From an uncultured SAR116 cluster alpha proteobacterium (lineage in GTDB: Bacteria > Pseudomonadota > Alphaproteobacteria > Puniceispirillales > Marisalimonadaceae): a DNA stretch of 64,000 bases. The position numbers were made by a program, and so were the translations under genes. The stretch is taken from contig CACJQK010000004.1 of the NCBI GenBank assembly GCA_902595515.1, positions 46,524-110,523 of the forward strand, read 5' to 3'. Shown one piece after another: positions 19,516 through 28,542 of this stretch (positions within the stretch are counted from its first letter, which is position 1; every line of letters begins with the position of its first letter). Under the pieces are notes generated by a model that was not told the DNA's origin, ran no database searches, and worked only from the letters and a program-made list of their open reading frames with translations.

Positions 19516-21903
19516 TTGAAAAACTTAACTTACCCAATTCTACCTCTCAGAGATATTGTTATATTTCCAAACATGATTGCTCCTCTATTTGTTGGAAGAC
19601 TTAAATCAATTAATGCTATTCAAATGGTAATGGAAGAAAATAAAGATATAGTTTTACTAACTCAAAAAAAATCTTCTATTGAAGATCCAAATGCTACGGA
19701 TTTATTCAAAATGGGTACTTTAGGTACTATTTTGCAAATGCTTAAGTTACCTGACGGTACTATAAAAGTATTAGTTGAAGGTAAATCGAGGTGTGAAATT
19801 AAAGAAATTATTCCTAATGAAGATCATCTAAGTGCTAAGCTAAACATTTTAAAAACAGATACATCTCTTGATAGTCATTGTTATGAAATCTCAAATCATT
19901 TGAAAATTTGTTTTGAAAAATTTGCAAAACTCAATAGTAAAATTAACTCTGATATACTAACTACAATTACTGATATAGATGATCCAAATATTTTGTCAGA
20001 TACTATTGTTAATCATTTAGTATTATCCATAGAAGAAAAACAAAGTTTTCTTGAAATGACTGATGTAATTAAAAGAGTTAAAAAATTAGCTTCTAAAATT
20101 GAAAAAGAGATCGAAATACTTAACTCAGAAAAAAAAATTAGAAGCAACGTAAAAAAACAAATGGAGAAAACTCAAAGAGAATACTATTTAAACGAACAAT
20201 TGAAAGCTATTCAAAAAGAACTTGGAACTTCTGAGGATGGTAAAAATGAATTTGATGAGTTTGAGAACAAAATTCATAAAGCCAAACTTTCTAAAGAAGC
20301 TAAAGAAAAAGCATTATCTGAGTTAAAAAAATTAAGAAATATGAGCCCTATGAGTGCAGAAGCAACAGTTGTCAGATCATATATAGATTGGTTGGTATCA
20401 ATTCCATGGAGAATAACAAATAAACTAAAATCTGATATAGTTAAAGCTAGAGAAATACTAGACAATGATCATTATGGATTAGAAAAAGTTAAAGATAGGA
20501 TTATAGAATTTCTTGCTGTTCAAAAAAGAACAAAAGAGGTAAAAGGTCCAATTCTTTGTTTGGTTGGTCCACCAGGCGTTGGAAAAACATCTTTAGGTAA
20601 ATCTATTGCTGAGGCAACAGGAAGACAATATATCAGAATGGCTTTAGGTGGTGTCAGGGACGAAGCTGAAATTAGAGGCCACAGAAGAACTTACATCGGT
20701 TCTTTGCCGGGTAAAATTATACATGGAATGAAAAAATCATCATCAGTTAATCCATTATTTTTACTTGATGAAATTGACAAATTAGGAAATGATTATAGAG
20801 GTGATCCATCTTCAGCATTATTAGAAGTTTTAGATCCTGAACAAAATAAATCATTTCAAGATCATTATCTTGAAGTCGATTACGATTTATCTAAGGTTTT
20901 TTTCATAACAACTTCAAATACTTTGAATATGCCACAAGCTTTACTAGATAGGATGGAAATTATCAGATTATCAGGATATACAGAGGATGAAAAACTAGAA
21001 ATAGCCAAAAGACACTTGTTACAAAAGCAAATGGACAATTGTAAACTTAAAAAAACAGAATTTTCAATTAATGAAAATGCTTTAAAAATGATTATTCAAT
21101 CATACACAAGAGAAGCTGGTGTTAGAAATTTGGAAAGACAATTAGCTAAATTAACCAGAAAAGTTGTAACCTTAATTGAAAAAAATGAAGCAAAAACAAT
21201 TTCAGTTACCAAAAATAATTTACCTGACTTACTTGGTGTTCCTATTTATCAAAGGCTAGAGATTGAGAAAGAAGATTTAGTCGGAATTACAACTGGGCTT
21301 GCTTGGACCGAGGTTGGTGGTGAATTGTTGTCAATAGAAGCTGTAAAAGTTAAAGGTAAAGGTAAGGTATCTACAACTGGAAAACTGGGTGACGTTATGA
21401 AAGAGTCAGTTCAAGCAGCCGAATTTTATATAAGATCAAAAGCCTTTTCTTTTGGTTTAGATCCTTTTGATATTGAAAAATTAGATGTGCATGTTCATGT
21501 ACCTGAGGGAGCAACACCTAAGGATGGTCCATCCGCAGGTGTAGCTATGGTTACAAGTATAGTATCAGCATTGACTGATATTAAAATCAAAAGGTCTGTT
21601 GGTATGACAGGTGAAATTACATTAAGAGGTAGAATTTTGCCTATTGGTGGTTTAAAAGAAAAACTTTTAGCAGCGAAAAGAGGTGGGATTAAAACTGTTT
21701 TAATACCCGAAGATAATAAAAAAGATCTTTCTGAAATACCTGATAATATTAAAAAGAAGTTAAAAATCATACCGGTAAATTGTATAGATGAGGTTATTTC
21801 AAATGCACTGGTAGATACTCCGCAAGAATTGAGTATATTAGAGGCTAGTAAAATAATTAAAAACGAGAGTAACAACCCTAATAAAACTAATGTTTCTCAT
21901 TAA
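19516..21903 (+). CDS. lon: ATP-dependent Lon protease
   Basis: 795 residues, usual for LonA. Domains in order are the N-terminal substrate domain (to about 200), a coiled-coil region (about 185-250), the AAA+ module with Walker A GPPGVGKTSLGKSIA and Walker B LFLLDEIDKLG, and the Ser-Lys peptidase domain. The catalytic dyad is Ser673 (KDGPSAGVAM) and Lys716 (LKEKLLAAK), 43 residues apart as in E. coli Lon. Translation begins at TTG with AAGGAT upstream. Lon degrades misfolded proteins and, in alphaproteobacteria, DnaA and CcrM. Confidence 0.97.
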   Translation: MKNLTYPILPLRDIVIFPNMIAPLFVGRLKSINAIQMVMEENKDIVLLTQKKSSIEDPNATDLFKMGTLGTILQMLKLPDGTIKVLVEGKSRCEIKEIIPNEDHLSAKLNILKTDTSLDSHCYEISNHLKICFEKFAKLNSKINSDILTTITDIDDPNILSDTIVNHLVLSIEEKQSFLEMTDVIKRVKKLASKIEKEIEILNSEKKIRSNVKKQMEKTQREYYLNEQLKAIQKELGTSEDGKNEFDEFENKIHKAKLSKEAKEKALSELKKLRNMSPMSAEATVVRSYIDWLVSIPWRITNKLKSDIVKAREILDNDHYGLEKVKDRIIEFLAVQKRTKEVKGPILCLVGPPGVGKTSLGKSIAEATGRQYIRMALGGVRDEAEIRGHRRTYIGSLPGKIIHGMKKSSSVNPLFLLDEIDKLGNDYRGDPSSALLEVLDPEQNKSFQDHYLEVDYDLSKVFFITTSNTLNMPQALLDRMEIIRLSGYTEDEKLEIAKRHLLQKQMDNCKLKKTEFSINENALKMIIQSYTREAGVRNLERQLAKLTRKVVTLIEKNEAKTISVTKNNLPDLLGVPIYQRLEIEKEDLVGITTGLAWTEVGGELLSIEAVKVKGKGKVSTTGKLGDVMKESVQAAEFYIRSKAFSFGLDPFDIEKLDVHVHVPEGATPKDGPSAGVAMVTSIVSALTDIKIKRSVGMTGEITLRGRILPIGGLKEKLLAAKRGGIKTVLIPEDNKKDLSEIPDNIKKKLKIIPVNCIDEVISNALVDTPQELSILEASKIIKNESNNPNKTNVSH

Positions 21904-22006
21904 TTCAATTTATTTTTTTTACTTTATAATAATTAGCTTTATTTTCTAGAGTTATTAGGTAATATCAGTTAAATTAATATAATACTAACATATCATGGAG
22001 GTACGA

Positions 22007-22282
22007 ATGAATAAGAATGAATTAGTTGCAAGTGTTGCTGACGCATCAGGTCTTTCCAAGGTAGATGCTGCAAAAGCAGTTGATGGAGTTTTTGAGTCTA
22101 TCACCGGTGCTTTAAAATCAGGTGGTGATGTGCGTATAGTTGGTTTTGGAACTTTTTCAGTTGCTAACCGTGCCGCTACAACAGGTAGAAATCCTAGAAC
22201 AGGTGAGACAATCCAAATTAAAGCATCTAAGCAACCAAAGTTTAAGGCAGGTAGTCCTCTAAAGGATGCTGTAAATAACTAA
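22007..22282 (+). CDS. hup: HU-family DNA-binding protein
   Basis: 91 residues. The start is the ATG at 22007 because GGAGG (21996-22000) sits just ahead; an upstream in-frame ATG at 21995 overlaps this ribosome site. The protein starts MNKNELVASVADASGLSK and carries the HU/IHF DNA-binding arm GRNPRTGETIQIKASKQPKF. HU bends and compacts DNA. It lies downstream of lon, as in many proteobacteria, across a 103-base gap that probably holds its own promoter, and it ends in a strong terminator. Confidence 0.95.
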   Translation: MNKNELVASVADASGLSKVDAAKAVDGVFESITGALKSGGDVRIVGFGTFSVANRAATTGRNPRTGETIQIKASKQPKFKAGSPLKDAVNN

Positions 22283-22304
22283 ATTAGGATAAATAATTTT
22301 CTTT

Positions 22305-22335
22305 AGGCGTCTTATTTATAAGACGCCTTTTTTTT
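22305..22335 (+). terminator. bidirectional rho-independent terminator of the HU gene
   Basis: A perfect 10-base-pair stem AGGCGTCTTA / TAAGACGCCT with loop TTTA is followed by eight Ts. It lies 22 bases after the HU stop. The last codons of the convergent methyltransferase (stop at 22312) are inside the stem, so the hairpin may also shape that mRNA end. Confidence 0.9.
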
Positions 22336-22833
22336 AAAACTAGCTGTCTGCTTAATTGCAGTTTTACCATGATGTAACTTTCCATCATAAAAACTTAATG
22401 GTAACAAATCTTGGCTAAAAATATCTAACAATTCTTTATCTTTGAGTAAAAAATTTGGATTCATAGGCGACCCATATTCTTCATTGCCAAGTGAAAAGGT
22501 TTCATAAAATAAAAAACCATTTTTTTTTATTAAATTTATTAAATTTTTTATTTTTGGTCTATATAAGTAATTAACAACTATAATTACGTCATAATATTCT
22601 TTAATTAATGGCCATTCTTCTGTTGTTTCAAGATCAAAACATATTGTATTAATATTTTTAAAACTTTTATATTTATTTAATTTTTCTTGATCTTTATCAA
22701 TAGCTGTTACAATAATATTTTTTTTTGAAAGTGGGATGCAATTTCTTCCATCCCCAGAAGCAAAATCTAAGAGATTTATTTTTTTCCTGATCTTTAAAGA
22801 TTCAATTTGATCAAAAATCCATTCTGAGTGCAT
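22312..22833 (-). CDS. class I SAM-dependent methyltransferase
   Basis: 173 residues. The SAM-binding motif I is LLDFASGDGRNCIPLSKK (about residues 21-38), followed by the acidic end of strand 2 (VTAIDKD) and a motif II-like INTICFDLET. The second half, PKIKNLINLIKKNGFLFYET, matches a motif III/beta-5 region of class I enzymes. Similar small proteins are annotated as TehB-like or generic methyltransferases. The target is unknown. Its 3' end overlaps the HU terminator, and its start is 90 bases from the divergent tRNA-Val. Confidence 0.82.
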   Translation of the reverse strand: MHSEWIFDQIESLKIRKKINLLDFASGDGRNCIPLSKKNIIVTAIDKDQEKLNKYKSFKNINTICFDLETTEEWPLIKEYYDVIIVVNYLYRPKIKNLINLIKKNGFLFYETFSLGNEEYGSPMNPNFLLKDKELLDIFSQDLLPLSFYDGKLHHGKTAIKQTASFKKKASYK

Positions 22834-22884
22834 AAAAATCTTTTAATTTTCTAAATTTTATTTTTTAAATTCATAAGTTTATCG

Positions 22885-22913
22885 TTGTCATTATTAAAAA
22901 AATTACGTATAAA
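22885..22913 (+). promoter_or_regulatory. sigma-70-like promoter of tRNA-Val
   Basis: TTGTCA (22885-22890) and TATAAA (22908-22913) are separated by exactly 17 bases. The expected transcription start is about 22920, just ahead of the tRNA at 22924. Confidence 0.6.
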
Positions 22914-22923
22914 ATCCAATTCA

Positions 22924-22999
22924 GGGCGGTTAGCTCAGTTGGTAGAGCATCTCGTTTACACCGAGAGGGTCGGCGGTTCGAGACCGTCACCGCCCACCA
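22924..22999 (+). tRNA. tRNA-Val (TAC)
   Basis: 76 bases with encoded CCA. Acceptor arms GGGCGGT and ACCGCCC pair and A is the discriminator. The anticodon stem TCTCG/CGAGA encloses TTTACAC, giving anticodon TAC. D- and T-arms are intact. Confidence 0.96.
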
Positions 23000-23097
23000 A
23001 AATTTTTAAAAGTTTTTTTATATAATTCTTTAATAGTCATAATATTTTTTTTGTTGTTTAATCTTAACTTAGTAAGTTTAGATAGGAGAGCAGATAA

Positions 23098-23817
23098 TTG
23101 TCAAATTCAAAAAAGCCTGTTTGTGTGATCACTGGTTTAGGTGAGGGAACTGGAGGATGGACTGCTAGGAGGTTTGCAAAAGCTGGATATAGAGTAGCTA
23201 TGTTGGCAAGAACTGAGGAAAGACTAATAAAATTTGAAAAAGAATTACCAGATTCTAAAGGATATGTCTGTGATGTATCTGATTTAAAACATTTAGAGCA
23301 TATATGTAAAAAAATTAAAAATGAAATGTCTGCTCCTGAAGTTCTTGTTCATAATGCTGTTAAAGGAAACTTCGAATATTTATTAAAAGGTAAACCAGAA
23401 TGGTTAGAAAAAAACTTTAGAATTAATACTACTTCTCTTATGTATTTATCTCACTTTTTGATTCCAGACATGCTGAAAAATAAAAAAGGTGTAATTATTG
23501 TAACTGGAAATACTGCCGCTCATAGGGGAGTGGCTATGACACCATATTTTGCTCCAACGAAAGCTGCTCAAAGAATTCTTGCACAATCATTAGCTCGTGA
23601 TTTTGGTCCTAAGGGTATTCATGTTGCGTACATTACAATTGATGCATCAATTAACACTCCATGGACAAGAAATAGAATAGAACATCAAAAAATTAAAAAT
23701 GATTTTGAATTTGCTCAACCTCAGGATATAGCTGAAGAAATATTTAGAATTTCACAGCAAAAACGTTCTGCTTGGTCATTTGATGTAGAGCTAAGACCCG
23801 ATATTGAAAAATGGTAA
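23098..23817 (+). CDS. SDR-family oxidoreductase with atypical active site
   Basis: 239 residues of the classical short-chain dehydrogenase fold. The nucleotide motif TGLGEGTGG (TGxxxGxG) is at about residue 12 and the structural NAV (HNAVKGN) is present. In the active-site helix the sequence is YFAPTKAAQRILAQSLARDF: the residue four before the Lys is Phe, with Tyr shifted one place earlier, so the usual YxxxK is not formed. This pattern recurs in a subgroup of SDRs that also share GPKGIHVAYI-like strands, so it is probably a family trait and not damage. The start is TTG with AGGAGAG upstream. Activity as an oxidoreductase is uncertain. It converges on the ferredoxin reductase with one base between stops. 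Confidence 0.85.
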   Translation: MSNSKKPVCVITGLGEGTGGWTARRFAKAGYRVAMLARTEERLIKFEKELPDSKGYVCDVSDLKHLEHICKKIKNEMSAPEVLVHNAVKGNFEYLLKGKPEWLEKNFRINTTSLMYLSHFLIPDMLKNKKGVIIVTGNTAAHRGVAMTPYFAPTKAAQRILAQSLARDFGPKGIHVAYITIDASINTPWTRNRIEHQKIKNDFEFAQPQDIAEEIFRISQQKRSAWSFDVELRPDIEKW

Positions 23818-23818
23818 T

Positions 23819-24595
23819 TTAATCTACAAACGCCTTTTCTAAAACAAATTCTCCTGGATTATTATTGGCTCCTTCACGGAAGTTGTGTTCCATCATAATT
23901 TTTTTAAGATCATTATTTAATCCCATTGACCCACAAAACATAAACCTATCATTGGATAAAATTGAGTTTATTTTTAAATCACTAAATAATTTACCAGATG
24001 ATATAAGCTTAGTAATTCTGCCATTGAAAATATAATCTTCTCTCGTTGTAGAATGATAACTTAATAATTTATAATTTATAAATTCTTTGATTAATTCGTC
24101 ATTCATACATTCTTGAATTATACTTTTACTATAAGACAGTTCAGCAACCATTCTACATGTATGAGTTATAATTATACTTTCAAATTTTTCATAAGTTTCC
24201 GGTTCTCTTATGAGAGCTGCAAATGGAGCAAATCCTGTTCCAGAGGAAAGCAAAAATAATCTTTTTCCAGGTTTTAACGCGTCTAAAACTAATGTCCCTG
24301 TTGATTTAGGCATAATAATAATTTCATCTCCAATTTTTATGTTTTTTAATTTTGAAGTTAATGGTCCATCTTTTACAATAATTGAATAGAATTCTAGTTC
24401 GTCAGACCAACTTGGAGAACAAATTGAGTAAGCTCTTAATATTGGTTTGTCATCATGATCAAGAAGGCCAATCATAACAAACTCACCTGATCTAAACTTG
24501 AAACTTTTTGGTCGAGTGATGCGAAAAGAAAATAAATTTTCTGTCCAATGTTTTACTTGCGTTACTTTTTGAAAATTTTTTGAAAATTTTGACAA
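23819..24595 (-). CDS. fpr: ferredoxin--NADP(+) reductase
   Basis: 258 residues, matching bacterial subclass I FPR. FAD binding is shown by RAYSICSPSW, the NADP side by LLSSGTGFAPFAALIREPE, and the C terminus by GEFVLEKAFVD, a tail typical of proteobacterial Fpr where the final aromatic stacks on the flavin. The enzyme shuttles electrons between NADPH and ferredoxin or flavodoxin and can serve oxidative-stress defence. The start is TTG at 24595 with AGGAT seven bases ahead. An epimerase gene lies 19 bases upstream on the same strand. Confidence 0.92.
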   Translation of the reverse strand: MSKFSKNFQKVTQVKHWTENLFSFRITRPKSFKFRSGEFVMIGLLDHDDKPILRAYSICSPSWSDELEFYSIIVKDGPLTSKLKNIKIGDEIIIMPKSTGTLVLDALKPGKRLFLLSSGTGFAPFAALIREPETYEKFESIIITHTCRMVAELSYSKSIIQECMNDELIKEFINYKLLSYHSTTREDYIFNGRITKLISSGKLFSDLKINSILSNDRFMFCGSMGLNNDLKKIMMEHNFREGANNNPGEFVLEKAFVD

Positions 24596-24614
24596 AATTT
24601 TATCCTAGGTGAAA

Positions 24615-25445
24615 TTAATCACTATCTAATAATGATTTAGTTAAGCCGAGTAAAGCCAATTTATAATTGGGATATTTGAATTTATAACTAATCTTATGAT
24701 TAATAATATTACTTTTTACAGTCCTATTTACTTCATAGAAAGACTTCAACATTTCAGAAACTTTTTTAGGATCATATCTAACAATTTTTGGTTCAATTAA
24801 ATTTAATTCATTACAAACAAATTTTATTGCGTCATAACTACTTACTTTTTTTTGATCACTTATATTTAAAATTTTATCGGTATAGTTGTTTTTTATATAT
24901 TGAAGGGTTAATGAAGACAAATCTTCTACATGTATTCTATTCGAGATATAATCTTCTTTAACTACAATTGTGTTGTCACCTTGGATATATTTAATCATAG
25001 GGTGTCTATCTGGACCATAAATACCTGATATTCTGAAGATCGATGTTTGTGGATTTGCTTTAACCCATTCTTTCTCGCAACTAAGTCTTGTTAAACCTCT
25101 TTTATACTTGGGTAATGGTATTGAACTTTCATCGACTATTCCGTTTCCATATACTGATGTAGCAGAAAAGTAAATAACAATGTTATTATTTAAAGAAATT
25201 GATTTTCTATATTTTTTTAAAACAGGATCCAAACCTTTTTCATTGAATGGTACTGTCGAAATTATATTTTCATTAGTTAATTTTTTTTCAACATTATTAG
25301 AATCAAAAAAATTTAGGTAATGTATATTTTTTTTTGGATTTGAAATATTCCTTGTAATTATTGAAACTTCATATCCATAGCTTAGGGCATCTTTAGCTAA
25401 AAATTGAGCTGTGTAGCCATTTCCAATAATTGTTAATTTCATCAT
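24615..25445 (-). CDS. NAD-dependent epimerase/dehydratase family protein, YeeZ-like
   Basis: 276 residues. An N-terminal Rossmann motif reads LTIIGNGYTAQFLAKDA. The substrate domain includes FSATSVYGN, the LSCEKEW segment and RISGIYGPDRHP, which match extended/atypical SDRs of the YeeZ group. SVYG is the counterpart of the catalytic Ser-Tyr region. The function of this group is unknown. Two tandem ATGs start the gene; either is possible. It is likely co-transcribed with fpr downstream. Confidence 0.82.
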   Translation of the reverse strand: MMKLTIIGNGYTAQFLAKDALSYGYEVSIITRNISNPKKNIHYLNFFDSNNVEKKLTNENIISTVPFNEKGLDPVLKKYRKSISLNNNIVIYFSATSVYGNGIVDESSIPLPKYKRGLTRLSCEKEWVKANPQTSIFRISGIYGPDRHPMIKYIQGDNTIVVKEDYISNRIHVEDLSSLTLQYIKNNYTDKILNISDQKKVSSYDAIKFVCNELNLIEPKIVRYDPKKVSEMLKSFYEVNRTVKSNIINHKISYKFKYPNYKLALLGLTKSLLDSD

Positions 25446-25500
25446 TAAATTTTTTTTAATTCTTGCTTTTTTTTTTTAATTAATCTTAATAATTAAATGT

Positions 25501-25680
25501 TTATGGTGCTTCGAAGATTTCTTCAAGCTTAAAATGGGAATTTGGTAACTAATATGAGTTATATGCCAAAGCTGTCCCCGCAACTGTAAATGCTGAGTAA
25601 GGGCTAAGATGCCACTGGATTTTTCTGGGAAGGCTGCCTAAACAATGAAGCATAAGCCAGGAGACCTGCCATTAACAGTC
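25501..25680 (+). promoter_or_regulatory. cobalamin (B12) riboswitch
   Basis: The 339-base gap between the epimerase and the receptor gene holds a classical cobalamin aptamer. Conserved blocks in order are TGGTGCT (25504), AAATGGGAA (25532), GCTGTCCCCGCAACTGTAA (25571-25589), ATGCCACTGG (25609), CTGGGAAGGC (25625-25634), and the B12 box AGCCAGGAGACCTGCC (25655-25670). About 100 bases separate the box from the btuB start, enough for an expression platform ending at AGGGGGT before the ATG. I infer repression of btuB when adenosyl- or methylcobalamin is plentiful. I found no clear intrinsic terminator, so control of translation is more likely. Confidence 0.96.
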
Positions 25681-25784
25681 GCTTTGTCAACTTCCGGGTA
25701 GAGTGGATGACACGTGTAATATTTATCGTCTAGCGACAATTTATTTGAGCTTAAGCTCTTAACTTATTTTGCTAGGGGGTCAAT

Positions 25785-27752
25785 ATGTCACTTGTAATCG
25801 TTTTCATAATTGCTATTTTATTTAATATATCTCATTCTTTTTCTAATGACGAAAAACCTATTCGAATTACAATTTATCCTTCAATGGTTGAGAGAGGTGT
25901 TGTTGGTAGTTCTGCTAAAATAATAAATTATAGAACCATAAGTAATTCTTCATATAAAACTCTTGGTGACTTATTATCAAAAAACTCAGGAGTTTTTTTT
26001 GAAAAATTATACTATGGTATGGACGCAAAATCAACTGTAAGAATGAGAGGTTTCGGTGAGCAAGCATCAAGAAATATTATGATACTTGTGGATGGAGTTC
26101 GTTTATCTGATATGACTATTGCTGGTGTAAATTTATCAAGAATTCCAATTGATAATATTTATGAAATTCAAATTTTAAAAGGTGGATCTTCGACTGTAGT
26201 TCATGGTGACGGAGCTGTCGGTGGATCAATAAATATTATTACAAAAAATCCTAAATACTTAAAAGATCAAGTTAATATTAAATCATCTTTTAAATCCTTT
26301 GATACAAGAGAAAATTCAATTTCAATTAATAAAAATATGAACAAGTTTATATTACAAACTTTTGCATCAACTACTGATAGTAAAGGCTACAGGGAAAATA
26401 ATAAGTTTGAAAATGACATATTTCAATTTGATTTATCTTATTTAAGAGATCCTCTAACAAGATATTCTGCAAGTATAAATTACTCTGATGAATATACTGG
26501 ATTGCCAGGAAGTATAACATTAACTGACTTTTATACTCGTCCTAGATTTGTAAGATCAGGTTCTATCGACAGTTTTGCAGAAGAAAAAATACAATCTTGG
26601 AAGTTAAATAATGAAAAAAAAGTTACTAGAGGAAAAGTTTTAACAACTATTAGGTATGAAGAAAAAGATCAAAAAACTTCATCGATGTACAGTGGAGTGA
26701 ACATTAAAGCAAAGACTGACTTAAGCACGTACACTTTGAGCTCCAAATTAAACAAAAAATTTACCGATAATAATCTTTACATGGACGCTAACGTAGGTAT
26801 TGATCATTATAATTCCACTTACAGAGCTATAGGTAACAATTGGGCTGGAACACCTTATCATAATATTGCAACTCAAAAAATATTTGAACCGTTTGGTTTA
26901 ATTAAATTTTCAAATATAAACACTCCTAATATTGAATATGAGGCTGGTTTTAGACAACATTATTACGATTTAGATGCTGACAATTATACAAACAAAAGTA
27001 GTTTATTGTCTCGAGTAAGGCAAAATCATGCTTGGTCATTAGGTATTAACTATACCTTAGATAATAACAAAAATATTTTCGGTCATATTGCAAGATCATT
27101 CAGATCACCAAGATTAGATGAAATTATTTCTCTAGTTAATCCTAGTCCTACGTCTACGGATATTAAACATCAATACTCCCATGACATTGAAATTGGTCAC
27201 AATATAAAATTGGATAAAACAAATTTTAGCATAGCTTTATTTAGATCACTTATAAAAAATCAGATAGTTTATAATTCTGCTGCATTCGCTAATCAAAATT
27301 TTGATCCTTCAATCCATCAGGGTGTAGAATTAGAATTCGACAGATTAATTAATCCAAATTTTAAATTTATTTCTAATTTGAATTATATTGACTCATATTT
27401 TACTGAAGGAGTTGAAAAAGGTAATGAAACACCGTACGTACCAAGATTATCTGGAAATTCTTCCATTCATTATAATTTTGACAAACAAACTAATTTCTCG
27501 TTTGATTACAAATATATTGGTAAGAAAAGATCTGGCAATGACCCAAATTATATATTATCTAAATCTAAGTCTTATCAGCTTGTGGATTTTAATATTAATT
27601 ACAAAACAAAAACTTTTACCGTTAAAGGATCAATTAATAATCTATTAGATAAAAAATATTATACAAATTTAATTAAAAGTTGGGATAATAAAGCTTATGT
27701 GTATCCCCAACCTGGCAGAACTTTGTTTTTGGGTTTAGAAGCGAAATTTTAA
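25785..27752 (+). CDS. btuB: TonB-dependent outer-membrane cobalamin receptor, BtuB-like
   Basis: 655 residues. An N-terminal signal peptide (about residues 1-20, ending near SHSFS) precedes a plug domain (about 40-150) with SKNSGVFFEK, STVRMRGFGEQASRN, ILVDGVRLSD and the GGSINIITK end. The rest is a 22-stranded-type beta barrel ending in the terminal Phe (FLGLEAKF) typical of outer-membrane proteins. The cobalamin riboswitch upstream strongly supports B12 or a corrinoid as ligand. AGGGGG precedes the ATG. No btuFCD genes follow; a DUF6580-type membrane protein comes next after 43 bases. Confidence 0.93.
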   Translation: MSLVIVFIIAILFNISHSFSNDEKPIRITIYPSMVERGVVGSSAKIINYRTISNSSYKTLGDLLSKNSGVFFEKLYYGMDAKSTVRMRGFGEQASRNIMILVDGVRLSDMTIAGVNLSRIPIDNIYEIQILKGGSSTVVHGDGAVGGSINIITKNPKYLKDQVNIKSSFKSFDTRENSISINKNMNKFILQTFASTTDSKGYRENNKFENDIFQFDLSYLRDPLTRYSASINYSDEYTGLPGSITLTDFYTRPRFVRSGSIDSFAEEKIQSWKLNNEKKVTRGKVLTTIRYEEKDQKTSSMYSGVNIKAKTDLSTYTLSSKLNKKFTDNNLYMDANVGIDHYNSTYRAIGNNWAGTPYHNIATQKIFEPFGLIKFSNINTPNIEYEAGFRQHYYDLDADNYTNKSSLLSRVRQNHAWSLGINYTLDNNKNIFGHIARSFRSPRLDEIISLVNPSPTSTDIKHQYSHDIEIGHNIKLDKTNFSIALFRSLIKNQIVYNSAAFANQNFDPSIHQGVELEFDRLINPNFKFISNLNYIDSYFTEGVEKGNETPYVPRLSGNSSIHYNFDKQTNFSFDYKYIGKKRSGNDPNYILSKSKSYQLVDFNINYKTKTFTVKGSINNLLDKKYYTNLIKSWDNKAYVYPQPGRTLFLGLEAKF

Positions 27753-27795
27753 CAAAATTATTGTGTTAATTACTGATGTGGTTTAACTAATTATA

Positions 27796-28308
27796 ATGAA
27801 TAAAAAAAATATAATTAAAAATTTTTTATTGTTTTTAGGGTGTGTAAGTATCGTACTACTTTTCCGTTTAATCCCTCATCCACCAAATTTCACACCAGTA
27901 ATTGCTCTAAGTTTATATTTACCATTTATATTTGGCGTTTGGTCTATACCGTTTTGTGTATTAGGTTTTGCTATGACAGATTACTTTATTGGGTTTCATA
28001 GCATGTTGATTTGGACTTGGGGAGCTTTGGCTTTTATAGGATATACTTCTAAATTTTGTAAAAAAATATTTTCAAGAATATTTTTAAGTTTTATTGGTGC
28101 TGTTATTTTTTTCATTGTTTCTAATTTTGGTGTATGGATTTCTGGTACATATTATGAAAGTTCCCTACAAGGATTATTAAAATGTTACATAATGGCTATT
28201 CCGTTTTTCACTAATACATTATTAAGTACAATGATTTTTGCAGTAATTTTTGAATTATTCATATTAAGTAAAATCTATCATATTACCCCAATTTTCAATA
28301 AAAAATAA
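27796..28308 (+). CDS. DUF6580-type integral membrane protein, probable ECF-like transporter component
   Basis: 170 residues with about five membrane segments. The N-terminal half has RLIPHPPNFTPVIALSLYL, which I recognise as the hallmark of the DUF6580 family, often compared with ECF transporter S components. AMTDYFIGFH and the later NFGVWISGTYYE with the Pro-rich loop also fit. The gene follows btuB by 43 bases without a visible terminator, so it should be under the same cobalamin riboswitch. I infer a role in moving cobalamin or a precursor across the inner membrane. This is genomic context, not proof of function. Confidence 0.8.
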   Translation: MNKKNIIKNFLLFLGCVSIVLLFRLIPHPPNFTPVIALSLYLPFIFGVWSIPFCVLGFAMTDYFIGFHSMLIWTWGALAFIGYTSKFCKKIFSRIFLSFIGAVIFFIVSNFGVWISGTYYESSLQGLLKCYIMAIPFFTNTLLSTMIFAVIFELFILSKIYHITPIFNKK

Positions 28309-28344
28309 AATACATATTTGTTTCTTAAATTAATTATTCTTTTC

Positions 28345-28373
28345 TTGACCAAAACTTTAACTACCTCTATCAA
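28345..28373 (+). promoter_or_regulatory. sigma-70-like promoter of tRNA-Asp
   Basis: TTGACC (28345-28350) and TATCAA (28368-28373) are 17 bases apart. The predicted start near 28380 lies 13 bases ahead of the tRNA. Confidence 0.5.
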
Positions 28374-28392
28374 GTATTTAGATACCTTTTTA

Positions 28393-28469
<77 letters not shown>

Positions 28470-28542
28470 TTATCTTATAAATTTTATAAATTGCTTTTTA
28501 ACTTGTTAATAATTAAAACTATTTACTTATAATTAACTTAAA

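Noticed and set aside
25747..25758. GAGCTTAAGCTC palindrome as a riboswitch terminator
   Set aside because: A four-base stem with no following T run is too weak; it may matter only as part of a larger platform.
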